Shown here piece by piece: positions 35,367 through 44,948 of a DNA stretch of 64,000 nt. This DNA comes from Poseidonibacter antarcticus (GTDB taxonomy: Bacteria; Campylobacterota; Campylobacteria; Campylobacterales; Arcobacteraceae), in the NCBI RefSeq assembly GCF_003667345.1, contig NZ_RCWF01000007.1:1-64000 (forward strand), read 5' to 3'. A program made the translations under genes and the position numbers. The number at the start of each line of letters is the position of its first letter. Position 1 is the stretch's first letter. The notes under the pieces are model-generated. The model saw only the letters and a program-made list of their open reading frames with translations, was not told the origin of the DNA and ran no database searches.

Positions 35367-37475
35367 ATGGCAAGAGAAACACCACTTAACAGACTTAGAA
35401 ATATCGGAATTGCTGCACATATTGATGCAGGTAAAACTACAACAACTGAAAGAATTTTATTCTATACAGGTGTTGAACATAAAATTGGTGAAGTTCATGA
35501 TGGTGCTGCTACTATGGACTGGATGGAACAAGAGCAAGAAAGAGGTATTACAATTACTTCTGCTGCTACAACTTGTCACTGGAAACACCCAAAAACTAAC
35601 GATGACTTAATGATCAATATTATTGATACTCCAGGTCACGTTGACTTCACTATTGAAGTTGAAAGATCTATGAGAGTACTTGATGGTGCCGTAGCTGTAT
35701 TTTGTTCAGTAGGTGGGGTTCAACCACAATCTGAAACTGTTTGGAGACAAGCAAATAAATATAGAGTACCAAGAATGATTTTCGTTAATAAAATGGATAG
35801 AACTGGTGCTGATTTCTTTAATGTTGAAGCACAAGTTAACGAAAGATTAAAATCAAATGCTATTCCTATTCAAATTCCTATTGGTGCTGAAGAAAACTTC
35901 CAAGGTGTTGTTGATTTAGTACAAATGAAAGCTATCGTTTGGGATTTAGATGCTGCGATGGGTTCAAACTACCATGTTGAAGATATTCCTGCTGATTTAC
36001 AAGAAAAAGCTGAAGAATATAGAGAAAAAATGGTTGAAGCAGCTGCTGAAGCTGATGATGCATTAATGGAAAAATACCTTGAAGGTGAAGAATTAACTGA
36101 AGAGGAAATCGTAGCAGGTCTTAAAAAAGGTTGTCTTAATATGACAGTTACTCCTATGACTTGTGGTACTGCATTTAAAAATAAAGGTGTTCAAACTTTA
36201 CTTGACGCTGTTGCAATGTACTTACCATCTCCATTAGAAGTTGAAGATATTAAAGGTGAAACTCAAGAAGGTGAAGCTGTAGTTGTACCATCTACTGATG
36301 ATGGTGAAGTTGCAGGACTTGCATTCAAAATTATGACAGATCCATTTGTTGGACAATTAACTTTCACAAGAATCTATAGAGGTGTTCTTAAGTCTGGTAC
36401 TTATGTAATGAACTCAACTAAGATGAAAAAAGAAAGAATTGGTAGACTTTTAAAAATGCATGCTATCAAAAGAGAAGAAGTTACTGAATTATATGCTGGA
36501 GAAATCGGTGCAGTTGTTGGTTTAAAATCAACAATTACAGGTGATACTTTAGCATCTGCTGAAGATCCAGTTATTTTAGAAAGAATGGATTTCCCAGAAC
36601 CAGTTATTTCTGTTGCAGTTGAACCTAAAACTAAAGCTGACCAAGAAAAAATGGGTATTGCTTTAGGAAAATTAGCTCAAGAAGATCCATCATTTAGAGT
36701 TGCTACTGATGAAGAATCTGGACAAACTATTATTTCAGGAATGGGTGAATTACACCTTGAAATTCTTGTTGATAGAATGAAAAGAGAATTTGCAGTTGAA
36801 GCTGAAGTTGGTGCTCCTCAAGTTGCATATAGAGAAACTATTAAAAATGCAGTTAAACAAGAATACAAATACGCTAAACAATCTGGTGGTAAAGGTCAAT
36901 ATGGTCATGTTTATTTAACTATTACACCAATGCCTGCAGATTCTGAAGAAAACTACGTGTTTACTTCATCTATCAAAGGTGGTTCTGTTCCAAAAGAATA
37001 CGTTCCTGCTGTTGATAAAGGTTGTCAAGAAGCTATGGCTGGTGGTATCCTTGCTGGTTATCCATTAGTTAACATTGCAGTTGATTTATATGATGGTTCT
37101 TACCATGATGTGGATTCATCTGAAATGGCGTTTAAATTAGCTGCTTCAATGGGATTCAAACAAGGTTGTAGAAGTGCTGCTGCTCAACCTGTAATTCTTG
37201 AACCAATTATGAAAGTTGAAATTGAAACTCCTGAAGATTATATGGGAGATGTTATCGGTGACGTTAACAAAAGAAGAGGACAAGTTCAATCTATGGATGA
37301 TAGAGCAGGTGTTAAACTTGTTGTAGCAATGATTCCATTAGCTGAAATGTTCGGTTACTCTACAGATTTAAGATCTATGTCTCAAGGTAGAGCAACATAT
37401 TCTATGATTTTTGATAACTACATGGACGTTCCTAAGAATGTTTCTGAAGAAATCATTAAAAAGAGAAATGGTTAA
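35367..37475 (+). CDS. fusA: Elongation factor G
   Basis: Translocase GTPase of 702 residues. The G domain has [17 protein letters not shown] (14-30), the effector [29 protein letters not shown] and [10 protein letters not shown]. Domain IV shows [12 protein letters not shown] and the C-terminal domain ends in [16 protein letters not shown]. The start is 9 bases after rpsG. It is the last gene of the str operon here; tuf is not part of it but lies in the rpoBC block. Confidence 0.99.
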   Translation: MARETPLNRLRNIGIAAHIDAGKTTTTERILFYTGVEHKIGEVHDGAATMDWMEQEQERGITITSAATTCHWKHPKTNDDLMINIIDTPGHVDFTIEVERSMRVLDGAVAVFCSVGGVQPQSETVWRQANKYRVPRMIFVNKMDRTGADFFNVEAQVNERLKSNAIPIQIPIGAEENFQGVVDLVQMKAIVWDLDAAMGSNYHVEDIPADLQEKAEEYREKMVEAAAEADDALMEKYLEGEELTEEEIVAGLKKGCLNMTVTPMTCGTAFKNKGVQTLLDAVAMYLPSPLEVEDIKGETQEGEAVVVPSTDDGEVAGLAFKIMTDPFVGQLTFTRIYRGVLKSGTYVMNSTKMKKERIGRLLKMHAIKREEVTELYAGEIGAVVGLKSTITGDTLASAEDPVILERMDFPEPVISVAVEPKTKADQEKMGIALGKLAQEDPSFRVATDEESGQTIISGMGELHLEILVDRMKREFAVEAEVGAPQVAYRETIKNAVKQEYKYAKQSGGKGQYGHVYLTITPMPADSEENYVFTSSIKGGSVPKEYVPAVDKGCQEAMAGGILAGYPLVNIAVDLYDGSYHDVDSSEMAFKLAASMGFKQGCRSAAAQPVILEPIMKVEIETPEDYMGDVIGDVNKRRGQVQSMDDRAGVKLVVAMIPLAEMFGYSTDLRSMSQGRATYSMIFDNYMDVPKNVSEEIIKKRNG

Positions 37476-37485
37476 TAGCTTTAAG

Positions 37486-37509
37486 TAAATGACACTTTTG
37501 TGTCATTTA
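37486..37509 (+). terminator. First hairpin after fusA
   Basis: TAAATGACAC (37486-37495) pairs perfectly with GTGTCATTTA (37500-37509) around TTTT. The tail is only TAGTTATT, so termination is probably partial. Confidence 0.6.
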
Positions 37510-37554
37510 TAGTTATTAACAAGATTTGTTTTGTTTATTAAAAGTCTTTGATTT

Positions 37555-37560
37555 TATAAT
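37555..37560 (+). promoter_or_regulatory. Orphan -10 box between fusA and nadK
   Basis: TATAAT in the context GATTTTATAATTAGAC with T-rich sequence upstream. Transcription from here would start near 37567 and reach a strong terminator after only ~50 bases. Confidence 0.4.
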
Positions 37561-37582
37561 TAGACAACAAATTTTTGTATAG

Positions 37583-37620
37583 AAAAAAGGGATATGCTAA
37601 ATGCATATCCCTTTTTTTTT
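37583..37620 (+). terminator. Strong intrinsic terminator upstream of nadK
   Basis: GGGATATGC (37589-37597) pairs with GCATATCCC (37603-37611) around TAAAT, flanked by six A on the left and nine T on the right. It is the strongest terminator of this region. It ends either the str operon or a short independent RNA. Confidence 0.85.
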
Positions 37621-37719
37621 GCCTAATTTCTTTGCCTCGCAAACATATGGTTATTTTAAAAGTATTTATTATATACTATTATCAAAAATTATATATATTA
37701 GATAAAAATAGAGGTAAAT

Positions 37720-38598
37720 TTGAGATCAAATAAAAATCAAGAACTAGTATCTCCACTTCGTAAAGCTGGAATTGTTTTAAGACCTTCAAGTCCTAAATTA
37801 AAAACTGTATATGTAGAAATTAAATCAATATTAGAAAAAAATAATATTGAAGTTTTTTTAGAAGATAATTCTGCAAACATGATTAATGACAAGGGTTTAG
37901 CATTAGATGAATTATGTACTAAAGTTGATTTTCTTGTTTCAGTAGGTGGGGATGGTACTTTACTATCAGTTGTAAGAAGATCTTTTGCTTTTAATAAACC
38001 TGTTTTAGGTATAAATTTAGGAACACTGGGATTTTTAACTGATATTTCTATGGAAGAATTAGAAAATTTTATTATTGACCTTAATAATAACAATTATAGA
38101 ATAGATAATCGTATGATGATTAAAGGTACACTAAATCTAAATAGTTTTGTTGCTTTTAATGATATTGTAATTACTAGAAAATCAATTTCTTCAATGATTA
38201 AAATAGATGCAAAAATTGATAATAAACATTTCAATTCTTATTATGGAGATGGTGTAATTATATCAACTCCTACAGGCTCAACTGCTTATAATTTATCCGT
38301 AGGTGGTCCAATTGTTTATCCTTTAACAGAAGCTTTTATTATAACTCCTGTTGCTCCCCATTCATTAACTCAAAGACCACTAGTAATGCCAGCAGATTTT
38401 CAAATAGAATTTACAAGTACTGATTCAAATGGTGCTGTTGTAATTGTTGATGGACAAGATATTTATGAATTAGAACAAAATGAATCTATCAAAATTAAAA
38501 TTGCAAAACAAAGTGCGAGAATGTTACATAGATGTAAAAGAAATTATTTTGAAGTATTAAATGAAAAATTAAGATGGGGAAATAAATTTAATGATTAA
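37720..38598 (+). CDS. nadK: NAD kinase
   Basis: Phosphorylates NAD to NADP. The diagnostic GGDGT motif lies in FLVSVGGDGTLLSVVRR (about residues 71-87), followed by GINLGTLGFLTDIS. The second conserved region STPTGSTAYNLSVGGPIV and APHSLTQRPLVMP complete the active site. The length of 292 residues fits. The start is TTG at 37720 with GAGG five bases upstream, and no good ATG is available. Its stop overlaps the recN start by 8 bases. Confidence 0.95.
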   Translation: MRSNKNQELVSPLRKAGIVLRPSSPKLKTVYVEIKSILEKNNIEVFLEDNSANMINDKGLALDELCTKVDFLVSVGGDGTLLSVVRRSFAFNKPVLGINLGTLGFLTDISMEELENFIIDLNNNNYRIDNRMMIKGTLNLNSFVAFNDIVITRKSISSMIKIDAKIDNKHFNSYYGDGVIISTPTGSTAYNLSVGGPIVYPLTEAFIITPVAPHSLTQRPLVMPADFQIEFTSTDSNGAVVIVDGQDIYELEQNESIKIKIAKQSARMLHRCKRNYFEVLNEKLRWGNKFND

Positions 38599-40126
38599 TA
38601 GAATTTATATTAAAGACTGTTTGTCATTTCAAGAAATTGATTTAGAATTTAGTACAGGTTTAAATGTTTTTACAGGTCCAAGTGGAGCAGGTAAATCTAT
38701 ATTAATGCAAGCAATTTTATCACTATTTGCATTAAGTGATGTAAAAGCTAGTTTAGGTGAAGTTTTAATAAGTGATTCAAAAGTTATTGATGAGTTATAT
38801 GATTTAGAAACAAATGATGATATTATTATTAAAACAATAAAAAAAGAAAATGTTAGATTTTTTATAAACAATCAAACTATTTCTAAAAAAAACTTAAACG
38901 CTTTTTCTTCTAGATTAATCAAACATTTAAATTTAAAAGATACCTCTGATTTTGAAAGTAATAAGTTATTAAATTTTATAGATAAATTATGTAAAAAAGA
39001 TTACAAAGAATTTGCCAAAATAAAATCAGAATTTGATGTATTATACAAAGAATTAATGATAACACGAAAAGATCTTAAAAAGATTATTGCAGATGAATTA
39101 AAAATTGAAGATTTAAAAGAGTTTACAAAATTTGAAATTGATAAAATAGAAACAATAAATCCAACAGTTGATGAGTATGAAGAATTAAATTTATTAAAAA
39201 GAAAACTTTCCAAAAAAGACAAAATTGAAGATGCAATAAAAAGTGCTTCAACTATTTTAAATTATAGACAAGATGTTTCAAATACCTTAGAACTTTTAGA
39301 AGAAGATTCAAGTTTTTTTGATGAAACAATGAATGAACTAAATAATATTTTTGAAAAATTTAATGATTCTTTATATGAATTAGAAGATATAGATATTGAA
39401 ACTGTATTAAATAGGATTGAAAAATTATCATCATTGCAAAAAAGGTTTGGTTCTATTGCTCAAGCTTTAGCTTATAAAGATGAAAAAATAAAAGATTTAG
39501 AATCATATGAAAATATTACTTTTGAAAAGTCGGTATTAGAAAATAAATTAGCTTCTTTAACTAATGATATAGATAAGTTATCAAAACAATTATCAGTATA
39601 TAGAAAAAAAAGTTTATTAACACTTGAAAAAAAAATAAATAAATATTTAAAGTTTTTATATTTATCAAATGCAAAAATTACTTTGTTAGATAAAAATTTA
39701 GATTCATATGGAATTGATGAAGTACATTTTGAATTAAATGGCGTTAGCTTAAATACAATTAGTTCAGGTGAGTACAATAGATTAAGATTAGCACTATTAA
39801 CTTCTATGAGTGAATTTGATATTATTGAAAATGGAGTTTTATTTTTAGATGAAATTGATGCTAACTTAAGTGGAAAAGAAAGTGATGCAATTGCAAATGT
39901 ATTATCTACATTATCTAAATCTTACCAAATCTTTGCAATATCTCATCAACCTCAATTAACTTCAAGTTCACATCAACATTTTTTAGTGGATAAACATAAT
40001 GGAGTTTCTACTATTAAACTATTAAATAAAGATGAAAGAATCAATGAAATAGCTAGAATGATAAGCGGTGAAGAAATCACAACTAATGCAATAAATTTTG
40101 CAAAAAACTTACTAATTAAAAAATAA
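38591..40126 (+). CDS. recN: DNA repair protein RecN
   Basis: An SMC-like ATPase for double-strand-break repair. It has Walker A GPSGAGKS (29-36), long coiled-coil arms from about residue 130 to 365, then an ABC-type signature ISSGEYNRLRLAL and Walker B VLFLDEIDANLSG. At 511 residues it is shorter than E. coli RecN (553), the loss being in the coiled coils, as in other Campylobacterota. The ATG overlaps nadK by 8 bases, a pairing (nadK-recN) common in bacteria. Confidence 0.94.
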   Translation: MINRIYIKDCLSFQEIDLEFSTGLNVFTGPSGAGKSILMQAILSLFALSDVKASLGEVLISDSKVIDELYDLETNDDIIIKTIKKENVRFFINNQTISKKNLNAFSSRLIKHLNLKDTSDFESNKLLNFIDKLCKKDYKEFAKIKSEFDVLYKELMITRKDLKKIIADELKIEDLKEFTKFEIDKIETINPTVDEYEELNLLKRKLSKKDKIEDAIKSASTILNYRQDVSNTLELLEEDSSFFDETMNELNNIFEKFNDSLYELEDIDIETVLNRIEKLSSLQKRFGSIAQALAYKDEKIKDLESYENITFEKSVLENKLASLTNDIDKLSKQLSVYRKKSLLTLEKKINKYLKFLYLSNAKITLLDKNLDSYGIDEVHFELNGVSLNTISSGEYNRLRLALLTSMSEFDIIENGVLFLDEIDANLSGKESDAIANVLSTLSKSYQIFAISHQPQLTSSSHQHFLVDKHNGVSTIKLLNKDERINEIARMISGEEITTNAINFAKNLLIKK

Positions 40127-40127
40127 A

Positions 40128-40157
40128 AAATTTGGTAAAGTAAAATTTACCAAATTT
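40128..40157 (+). terminator. Hairpin after recN
   Basis: AAATTTGGTAAA (40128-40139) pairs with TTTACCAAATTT (40146-40157) around six bases. It lacks a downstream T run on the plus strand, so it is a weak terminator. Confidence 0.55.
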
Positions 40158-40355
40158 ATAAAATAACTCAAAATATAAAAAATATTCTAATCAAATCCCT
40201 TTAAATCATAATTATAGACCTACTTCTTAGTATTTATAAGCTAATCATAATTTTATAATAAGCTATTGTTATATTAATTTTTATTATATAGATAAGAAGT
40301 AATAAATAAGTTTTATTTATACTTGATATTTTAGTTTCAATTAAGATTTTAAAAC

Positions 40356-40396
40356 TATAATTATATACTTTAGTTGGTATTCTTTTAATATACCAA
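40356..40396 (+). promoter_or_regulatory. sox promoter and inverted repeat
   Basis: TATAAT at 40356-40361 is followed by the inverted repeat TTGGTAT (40374-40380) and ATACCAA (40390-40396), spaced by 9 bases. The repeat would sit at or just after the transcription start and just before the strong ribosome site AAGGAGGGG. It is a candidate operator or 5' stem-loop for the sox operon. The remainder of the 40158-40414 gap is plain AT-rich sequence. Confidence 0.45.
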
Positions 40397-40414
40397 ATTA
40401 AATAAGGAGGGGAA

Positions 40415-41740
40415 ATGACGAAAATTAGTAAAAATTCTGAAAAGAGTTTAAAGTTAAATTCTTTAGAGCAATCTAGTAGAAGAAACTTTTTTAAAAAAAC
40501 AGCTATTTACTCAGCTAGTGCTTTAACTGCCGCAACAGTTTTAGCTCCAATTAAATTAAAAGCTGATGATGAGAATATTATACATCAGGTAGATTGGGGA
40601 ACTAAGCTTGGTGATAGAGTTGATAAAAACCCTTATGGTGTACCATCACTTTATGAACATAACAATGTAAGAAGAGTTCATGATTTATTATCATCAGGTG
40701 ATAGATATGCAACTGTATCAATGTCTCCATTACACCAACAAGAAGGAATTATTACACCAAATGGTTTATTCTTTACAAGAAATCATGGTGGAACAGCACA
40801 AATTGATCCTAATAAATATAGACTTATGATTCATGGTTTAGTTAAAAAACCAATTGTTTTAACATTAGAACAATTAAAAAGGTATCCATCAGAATCTAGA
40901 ATTCACTTTATTGAGTGTCCTGCAAATGGATCTACTGGATGGAGAGGACCTCAATTTAATAACTTGCAATTTGTTAAAGGTATGATGAGTTCAGCTGAAT
41001 GGACAGGAGTAAAACTTTCTGTTCTTTTAGAAGACTTAGGTCTTAAACCTGAAGCGCAATGGGCTTTAGTTGAAGGTAGTGATAACTCAGAAATGGGAAG
41101 AACTCTTCCAATTGAAAAAATCTTAGATGATGCAATGCTTGTTTGGGGACAAAATGGTGAACCATTACGACCAGAACAAGGTTATCCAGTTAGATTGTTA
41201 GTACCAGGTTGGGAAGGTAATTTAAATGTTAAATGGGTTAAAAGAATAGAATTTTCTGATAAACCATGGCATTCAAAAGAAGAAACATCTAAATATACAA
41301 TGTTGCAACCAAGTGGTAAAGCTATTAACTATTTCTGGCCAATGGAAGTAAATTCAATTATTACTTCACCATGTCCTGAAGTTCCTTGGACTGATTTGAA
41401 AAAAGGTGATATGGTAGAAATATCTGGAATTGCTTGGTCAGGTCGTGGTACTATTAAAACAGTTGATATTTCACTTGATGGTGGAAATAATTGGGTTGAA
41501 GCTCCTTTAAAAGGTTTAGTTTTACCTAAGTCATGGACTAGATTCTCATATATTATTAAATGGGATGGAAAGAAAAAAGTTCTATTATCAAGAGCAATTG
41601 ATGATTCAGGGCATATTCAACCTTCAATTGACAAATTAGTTGGAACAGTTGGAGTTGAGGGTATTTATCATAGAAATCCAATTGTAGGTTGGGAAGTAAC
41701 ATCAAAAGGAGTTGTAAATAATGTACATGTTAGATCTTAA
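40415..41740 (+). CDS. soxC: Sulfane dehydrogenase molybdenum subunit SoxC
   Basis: The molybdopterin subunit of Sox(CD)2, which oxidises sulfane sulfur bound to SoxY by six electrons. A Tat signal (SSRRNFFKKTAIYSASALTA, about 20-39) sends the folded protein to the periplasm. The sulfite-oxidase fold is shown by FTRNHGGTAQID, HFIECPANGSTGWRGP with the Mo-ligand Cys168, and the C-terminal dimer domain with ISGIAWSGRGTIKTVDIS. The length of 441 residues fits. It opens the sox cluster, with a very strong AAGGAGGGG ribosome site. Confidence 0.96.
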   Translation: MTKISKNSEKSLKLNSLEQSSRRNFFKKTAIYSASALTAATVLAPIKLKADDENIIHQVDWGTKLGDRVDKNPYGVPSLYEHNNVRRVHDLLSSGDRYATVSMSPLHQQEGIITPNGLFFTRNHGGTAQIDPNKYRLMIHGLVKKPIVLTLEQLKRYPSESRIHFIECPANGSTGWRGPQFNNLQFVKGMMSSAEWTGVKLSVLLEDLGLKPEAQWALVEGSDNSEMGRTLPIEKILDDAMLVWGQNGEPLRPEQGYPVRLLVPGWEGNLNVKWVKRIEFSDKPWHSKEETSKYTMLQPSGKAINYFWPMEVNSIITSPCPEVPWTDLKKGDMVEISGIAWSGRGTIKTVDISLDGGNNWVEAPLKGLVLPKSWTRFSYIIKWDGKKKVLLSRAIDDSGHIQPSIDKLVGTVGVEGIYHRNPIVGWEVTSKGVVNNVHVRS

Positions 41741-42788
41741 AAAATCATTATTAGCAGTTGGTGTTGTAACTTCACTTTTAGCAACTAATGCAGCTGCAGT
41801 TGAAAAAAATATTGATGGTGCAGTTATTTATCCTGTAAAAGATGGAAAATATACTGCTTATTCAGTAAATCAACAAAAGAAAGAAGGTTTTAGTTCATAC
41901 GGTAGAACTCCTACTAAAAATGAAATTAAAGCATGGGATACAGATGTAATGCCAGATGGGCATGGTTTACCTGTTGGTTCTGGTTCTGTTGAAGATGGAG
42001 ATGAATTATATGAAGCTCAATGTTCAATGTGTCATGGTGACTTTGGTGCTGGTGGAGTAGGTGGCTATCCTACATTATCAGGTGGACAAGGATCACTTAA
42101 AAATCAATTAGGATTAAATGGAACAGAAGCTCCAAGAAAAACTATTGGTTCTTATTGGCCTTATGCAAGTACACTTTTTTGGTACATTAAAACTGCAATG
42201 CCTTTCCCTCATCCAAAATCTTTAAGCGATGATGAAGTTTACGCAATTACAGCATACTTATTATCTGTAAATAGTATTAAAGTAGCAGGTGAAGAAATCG
42301 ATGATGAATTTGTTTTAAGTAATGAAAACTTCAAAGATATTAAAATGAATAATACTGATGGTTTCTATCCTGTAGATCCAAGTAGACATGATTTAAAAGA
42401 ACAAAGAGGTCCTTTAGCTCAAGGTACAAGATGTATGAAAGATTGTAATCAACCTAAACCTGTAAGTATCGCAGCTGAAATTGACGTTGGTTTTTATCCT
42501 GCAATTAGTACAAAAAAAGACTTGCCAAAAACCAAAGAAAATGCTACAGTATCAAAAGCTGCAAAAGTTTATGAAGCTAGTTGTAGTGCTTGTCATGCTA
42601 ATGCTGCAATAGGGGCTCCTGTTCTTGGTGATAAAGATGCTTGGGCTGCTGTTGTTGAAAAAGGTATAGATAAGGTTTATGCAAATGGAATTAATGGATT
42701 AAATGCAATGCCTGCTAAAGGTGCTACGGATTTATCCGATGAAGAATTCAAAGAAGTAGTTGATTATATGATTAACTCAAGCAAATAA
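41721..42788 (+). CDS. soxD: Sulfane dehydrogenase cytochrome c subunit SoxD
   Basis: A dihaem cytochrome c partner of SoxC that passes electrons on. It has an N-terminal signal peptide ending near TNAAA. The first haem site is CSMCH (about residues 101-105) and the second CSACH (about 287-291). Pro-Met segments (TAMPFPHP and NAMPAKG) can supply the axial ligands. Between the domains is RCMKDC, an additional Cys pair. The ORF overlaps the soxC end by 20 bases; AAGGAG inside soxC lies 8 bases from this ATG. The length of 355 residues is normal. Confidence 0.94.
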   Translation: MYMLDLKKSLLAVGVVTSLLATNAAAVEKNIDGAVIYPVKDGKYTAYSVNQQKKEGFSSYGRTPTKNEIKAWDTDVMPDGHGLPVGSGSVEDGDELYEAQCSMCHGDFGAGGVGGYPTLSGGQGSLKNQLGLNGTEAPRKTIGSYWPYASTLFWYIKTAMPFPHPKSLSDDEVYAITAYLLSVNSIKVAGEEIDDEFVLSNENFKDIKMNNTDGFYPVDPSRHDLKEQRGPLAQGTRCMKDCNQPKPVSIAAEIDVGFYPAISTKKDLPKTKENATVSKAAKVYEASCSACHANAAIGAPVLGDKDAWAAVVEKGIDKVYANGINGLNAMPAKGATDLSDEEFKEVVDYMINSSK

Positions 42789-42800
42789 AGGGGAGAACTA

Positions 42801-43151
42801 ATGAAATTAGTAAAAAGTTTACTATTAGCATCAGCTATTAGTGGTTTAATCACAACTAGCAGTTTCGCAAATGATGATTTAGTTAAAAAAGGTGAAAAAA
42901 TCTTTATGACTAAAAATTTAGGTAACTGTTTAGCATGTCATGCTGCAAATGGAAAGAATGTTGATGGACCTGGAAGTATGGGACCAAAATTACAAGCTTT
43001 AGAACATTGGCCTGATGAAGCACTATATCAAAAAATATATGACCCATATACTACTAACCCAATTTCAGCAATGCCAGCATTTGGTAAAAATGGTTGGTTA
43101 GATGATTCAGAAATAAAAGCAGTAGTTGCTTATTTAAAAACAATTAAATAA
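42801..43151 (+). CDS. soxX: SoxX, cytochrome c subunit of SoxAX
   Basis: Monohaem c-type cytochrome that pairs with SoxA to attach thiosulfate to SoxY. A signal peptide (1-23, ending SSFA) precedes the haem motif C43-L-A-C46-H47; M91 in SAMPAFGKNG is the likely axial ligand. The short length of 116 residues is typical. AGGGGAGAAC before the ATG is the ribosome site, 12 bases after soxD. Confidence 0.92.
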   Translation: MKLVKSLLLASAISGLITTSSFANDDLVKKGEKIFMTKNLGNCLACHAANGKNVDGPGSMGPKLQALEHWPDEALYQKIYDPYTTNPISAMPAFGKNGWLDDSEIKAVVAYLKTIK

Positions 43152-43171
43152 TTAATATAAAAGGAAATAAA

Positions 43172-43621
43172 ATGAACAGAAGAAATTTTTTAAGCTTAGG
43201 ATTAGGTGCATTGGCTGTTTCAATGCTACCATCAACTTTAAGTGCTATTAACTTTAGAGAATCAAAACCAGAAGCATGGACTACTACAAAAGTTGAAGAT
43301 TCAATTAAAGCAGTTTTTGGTGATCTTCCTAAAGGTGAAGGTAAAATTAAATTAAAAGCTCCAGATATTGCTGAAAATGGTGCAGTTATTCCTGTAACTA
43401 TTTCTACAAAATTAAATTCTAAAACTGTAGCAATTTTTCAAGATGCAAATCCTGAAAGTACTGTAGCTGTATTTAGTGTTCCTGAAAATGGAATTATTGA
43501 CTATTCTGTAAGAATTAAAATGGCTAAAACAGGTACTGTTACTGTTGTAGCAAATGTAGATGGGAAATTAATTTCTGCTTCTAAACTTGTAAAAGTAACT
43601 ATTGGTGGATGTGGAGGTTGA
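43172..43621 (+). CDS. soxY: SoxY, sulfur-carrier protein
   Basis: Carries the sulfur intermediate covalently on a C-terminal Cys at the end of a flexible GGCGG arm; here the last residues are VTIGGCGG. A Tat-type signal (NRRNFLSLGLGALAVS) exports it, probably together with SoxZ, which has no signal of its own. The length of 149 residues is standard. It is followed by soxZ after 65 bases, in the usual Y-Z order. Confidence 0.95.
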   Translation: MNRRNFLSLGLGALAVSMLPSTLSAINFRESKPEAWTTTKVEDSIKAVFGDLPKGEGKIKLKAPDIAENGAVIPVTISTKLNSKTVAIFQDANPESTVAVFSVPENGIIDYSVRIKMAKTGTVTVVANVDGKLISASKLVKVTIGGCGG

Positions 43622-43686
43622 TTTAAATCAATACCCATTTAGATATTAATAATAAATAATGAATAGAAAATAAAAGGAAATATATT

Positions 43687-43992
43687 ATGGCAAAAAAAAC
43701 AAGAATTAAAGCAAAATTAAAAAAAGATATTATTACTGTAAAAGCTATGGCTAATCACCCAATGTTAAGTTATATAGAAGCAAAAAATGCAAAAAAAGAA
43801 GCTAATTTTATTACTTATATGGTAGCAAAAGTTAATGACAAAATTGTTTATGAAGTATCAACAAGTCAGTTCTTATCAAAAAATCCATATATTAAATTTA
43901 AATTTAAAGGTGCAGCAAAAGGTGATTTAGTTGAAATCACTTGGACTGATTTAAAAGGTACAACACAAGTTAGTAGTGCAAAAATTAAATAA
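43687..43992 (+). CDS. soxZ: SoxZ, SoxY partner
   Basis: A 101-residue immunoglobulin-like partner of SoxY. Conserved features are RIKAKLKKDIITVKAMANHPM at the N-terminus and the C-terminal GDLVEITWTDLKGT. It has no signal peptide, agreeing with co-export with SoxY through Tat. AAAAGGAAATAT before ATG is the ribosome site. Confidence 0.94.
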   Translation: MAKKTRIKAKLKKDIITVKAMANHPMLSYIEAKNAKKEANFITYMVAKVNDKIVYEVSTSQFLSKNPYIKFKFKGAAKGDLVEITWTDLKGTTQVSSAKIK

Positions 43993-44023
43993 TTACATAA
44001 TAAACAATTAATAAGGAGAGCTT

Positions 44024-44938
44024 ATGTTATTGAAAATCGTAAAAGCTACAACTTTGGCTGCAATAGCTACTTGTGCATTAAATGCAAGTGACTTTAATGC
44101 TCAAGCAGAAAAAGATAGATTAGCTTTAATTAAATACTTTGAAGCAAAATTTGAAGACCCTGAAAAAAATAGAAATACATTCTTTCCATATTCAACAGAT
44201 GATGAATTAAAGAATTCTATTGCAAAAGGTGTTAAATTTGAAGAATTTTCAAAAGGTAATTATGCTTTTAATATTGATGGTAAATCTCAATATGAAGAAT
44301 TAAAAGAAATGCCACCTTATGAAGATGCAATTGATGAGGGTGAAGAATTATATACTAAAAAGTTTGCAAATGGTAAATCTTTTGCTTCTTGTTTCCCTAA
44401 TCCTGCAATTGGAGCTGATTATCCAATGTATGATGATAAAAAGAAAGAAATTATTACTTTAACTCAATCAATTAATACTTGTTTAACATCAAATGGTGAA
44501 AAACCTTGGAATACAAAAAAAGGTAACATGGCTAAATTACAAGCTTACTTTGCTTCAGCTACAACAGATGAAGAATTGAAAGTTAATGTTACTATTCCAA
44601 GTGCCGATGCAGCAGCTGCTTATGAAAGAGGAAAAGAATATTATTACTCACAAAGAGGTTATTTAAAACTTTCTTGTGCAACTTGTCATGTTCAAGGTGC
44701 AGGATTAAGAGTTAGAAATGAAAAGCTTTCTCAATTTGTAGGACAAACTACACACTTCCCTGTATTTAGATTAAAATGGGATGGATTAGGTACATTAGAG
44801 AGAAGAGTATCAGGTTGTATTAAAGATCAAGGTCAAGTTCCACCAAAAGATAATAGTAAAGAAATGAAAGAATTAATATATTTCTTATCTTATATGTCAA
44901 ATGGTTTAACTGTTGATGGTCCAGATATTAGAAAATAG
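44024..44938 (+). CDS. soxA: SoxA, catalytic cytochrome c subunit of SoxAX (single-haem form)
   Basis: Couples thiosulfate oxidatively to the SoxY Cys. A signal peptide covers about residues 1-20. Only one CxxCH is present (C218-A-T-C221-H222), and Cys265 in RRVSGCIKDQG is the expected haem-ligating persulfide Cys. In the N-terminal half the Cys residues in SFASCFPNP and SINTCLTSNG probably form a disulfide in place of the second haem of dihaem SoxA. AAGGAGAG upstream is the ribosome site. The length of 304 residues is normal. Confidence 0.94.
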   Translation: MLLKIVKATTLAAIATCALNASDFNAQAEKDRLALIKYFEAKFEDPEKNRNTFFPYSTDDELKNSIAKGVKFEEFSKGNYAFNIDGKSQYEELKEMPPYEDAIDEGEELYTKKFANGKSFASCFPNPAIGADYPMYDDKKKEIITLTQSINTCLTSNGEKPWNTKKGNMAKLQAYFASATTDEELKVNVTIPSADAAAAYERGKEYYYSQRGYLKLSCATCHVQGAGLRVRNEKLSQFVGQTTHFPVFRLKWDGLGTLERRVSGCIKDQGQVPPKDNSKEMKELIYFLSYMSNGLTVDGPDIRK

Positions 44939-44948
44939 GGAGTTGATT

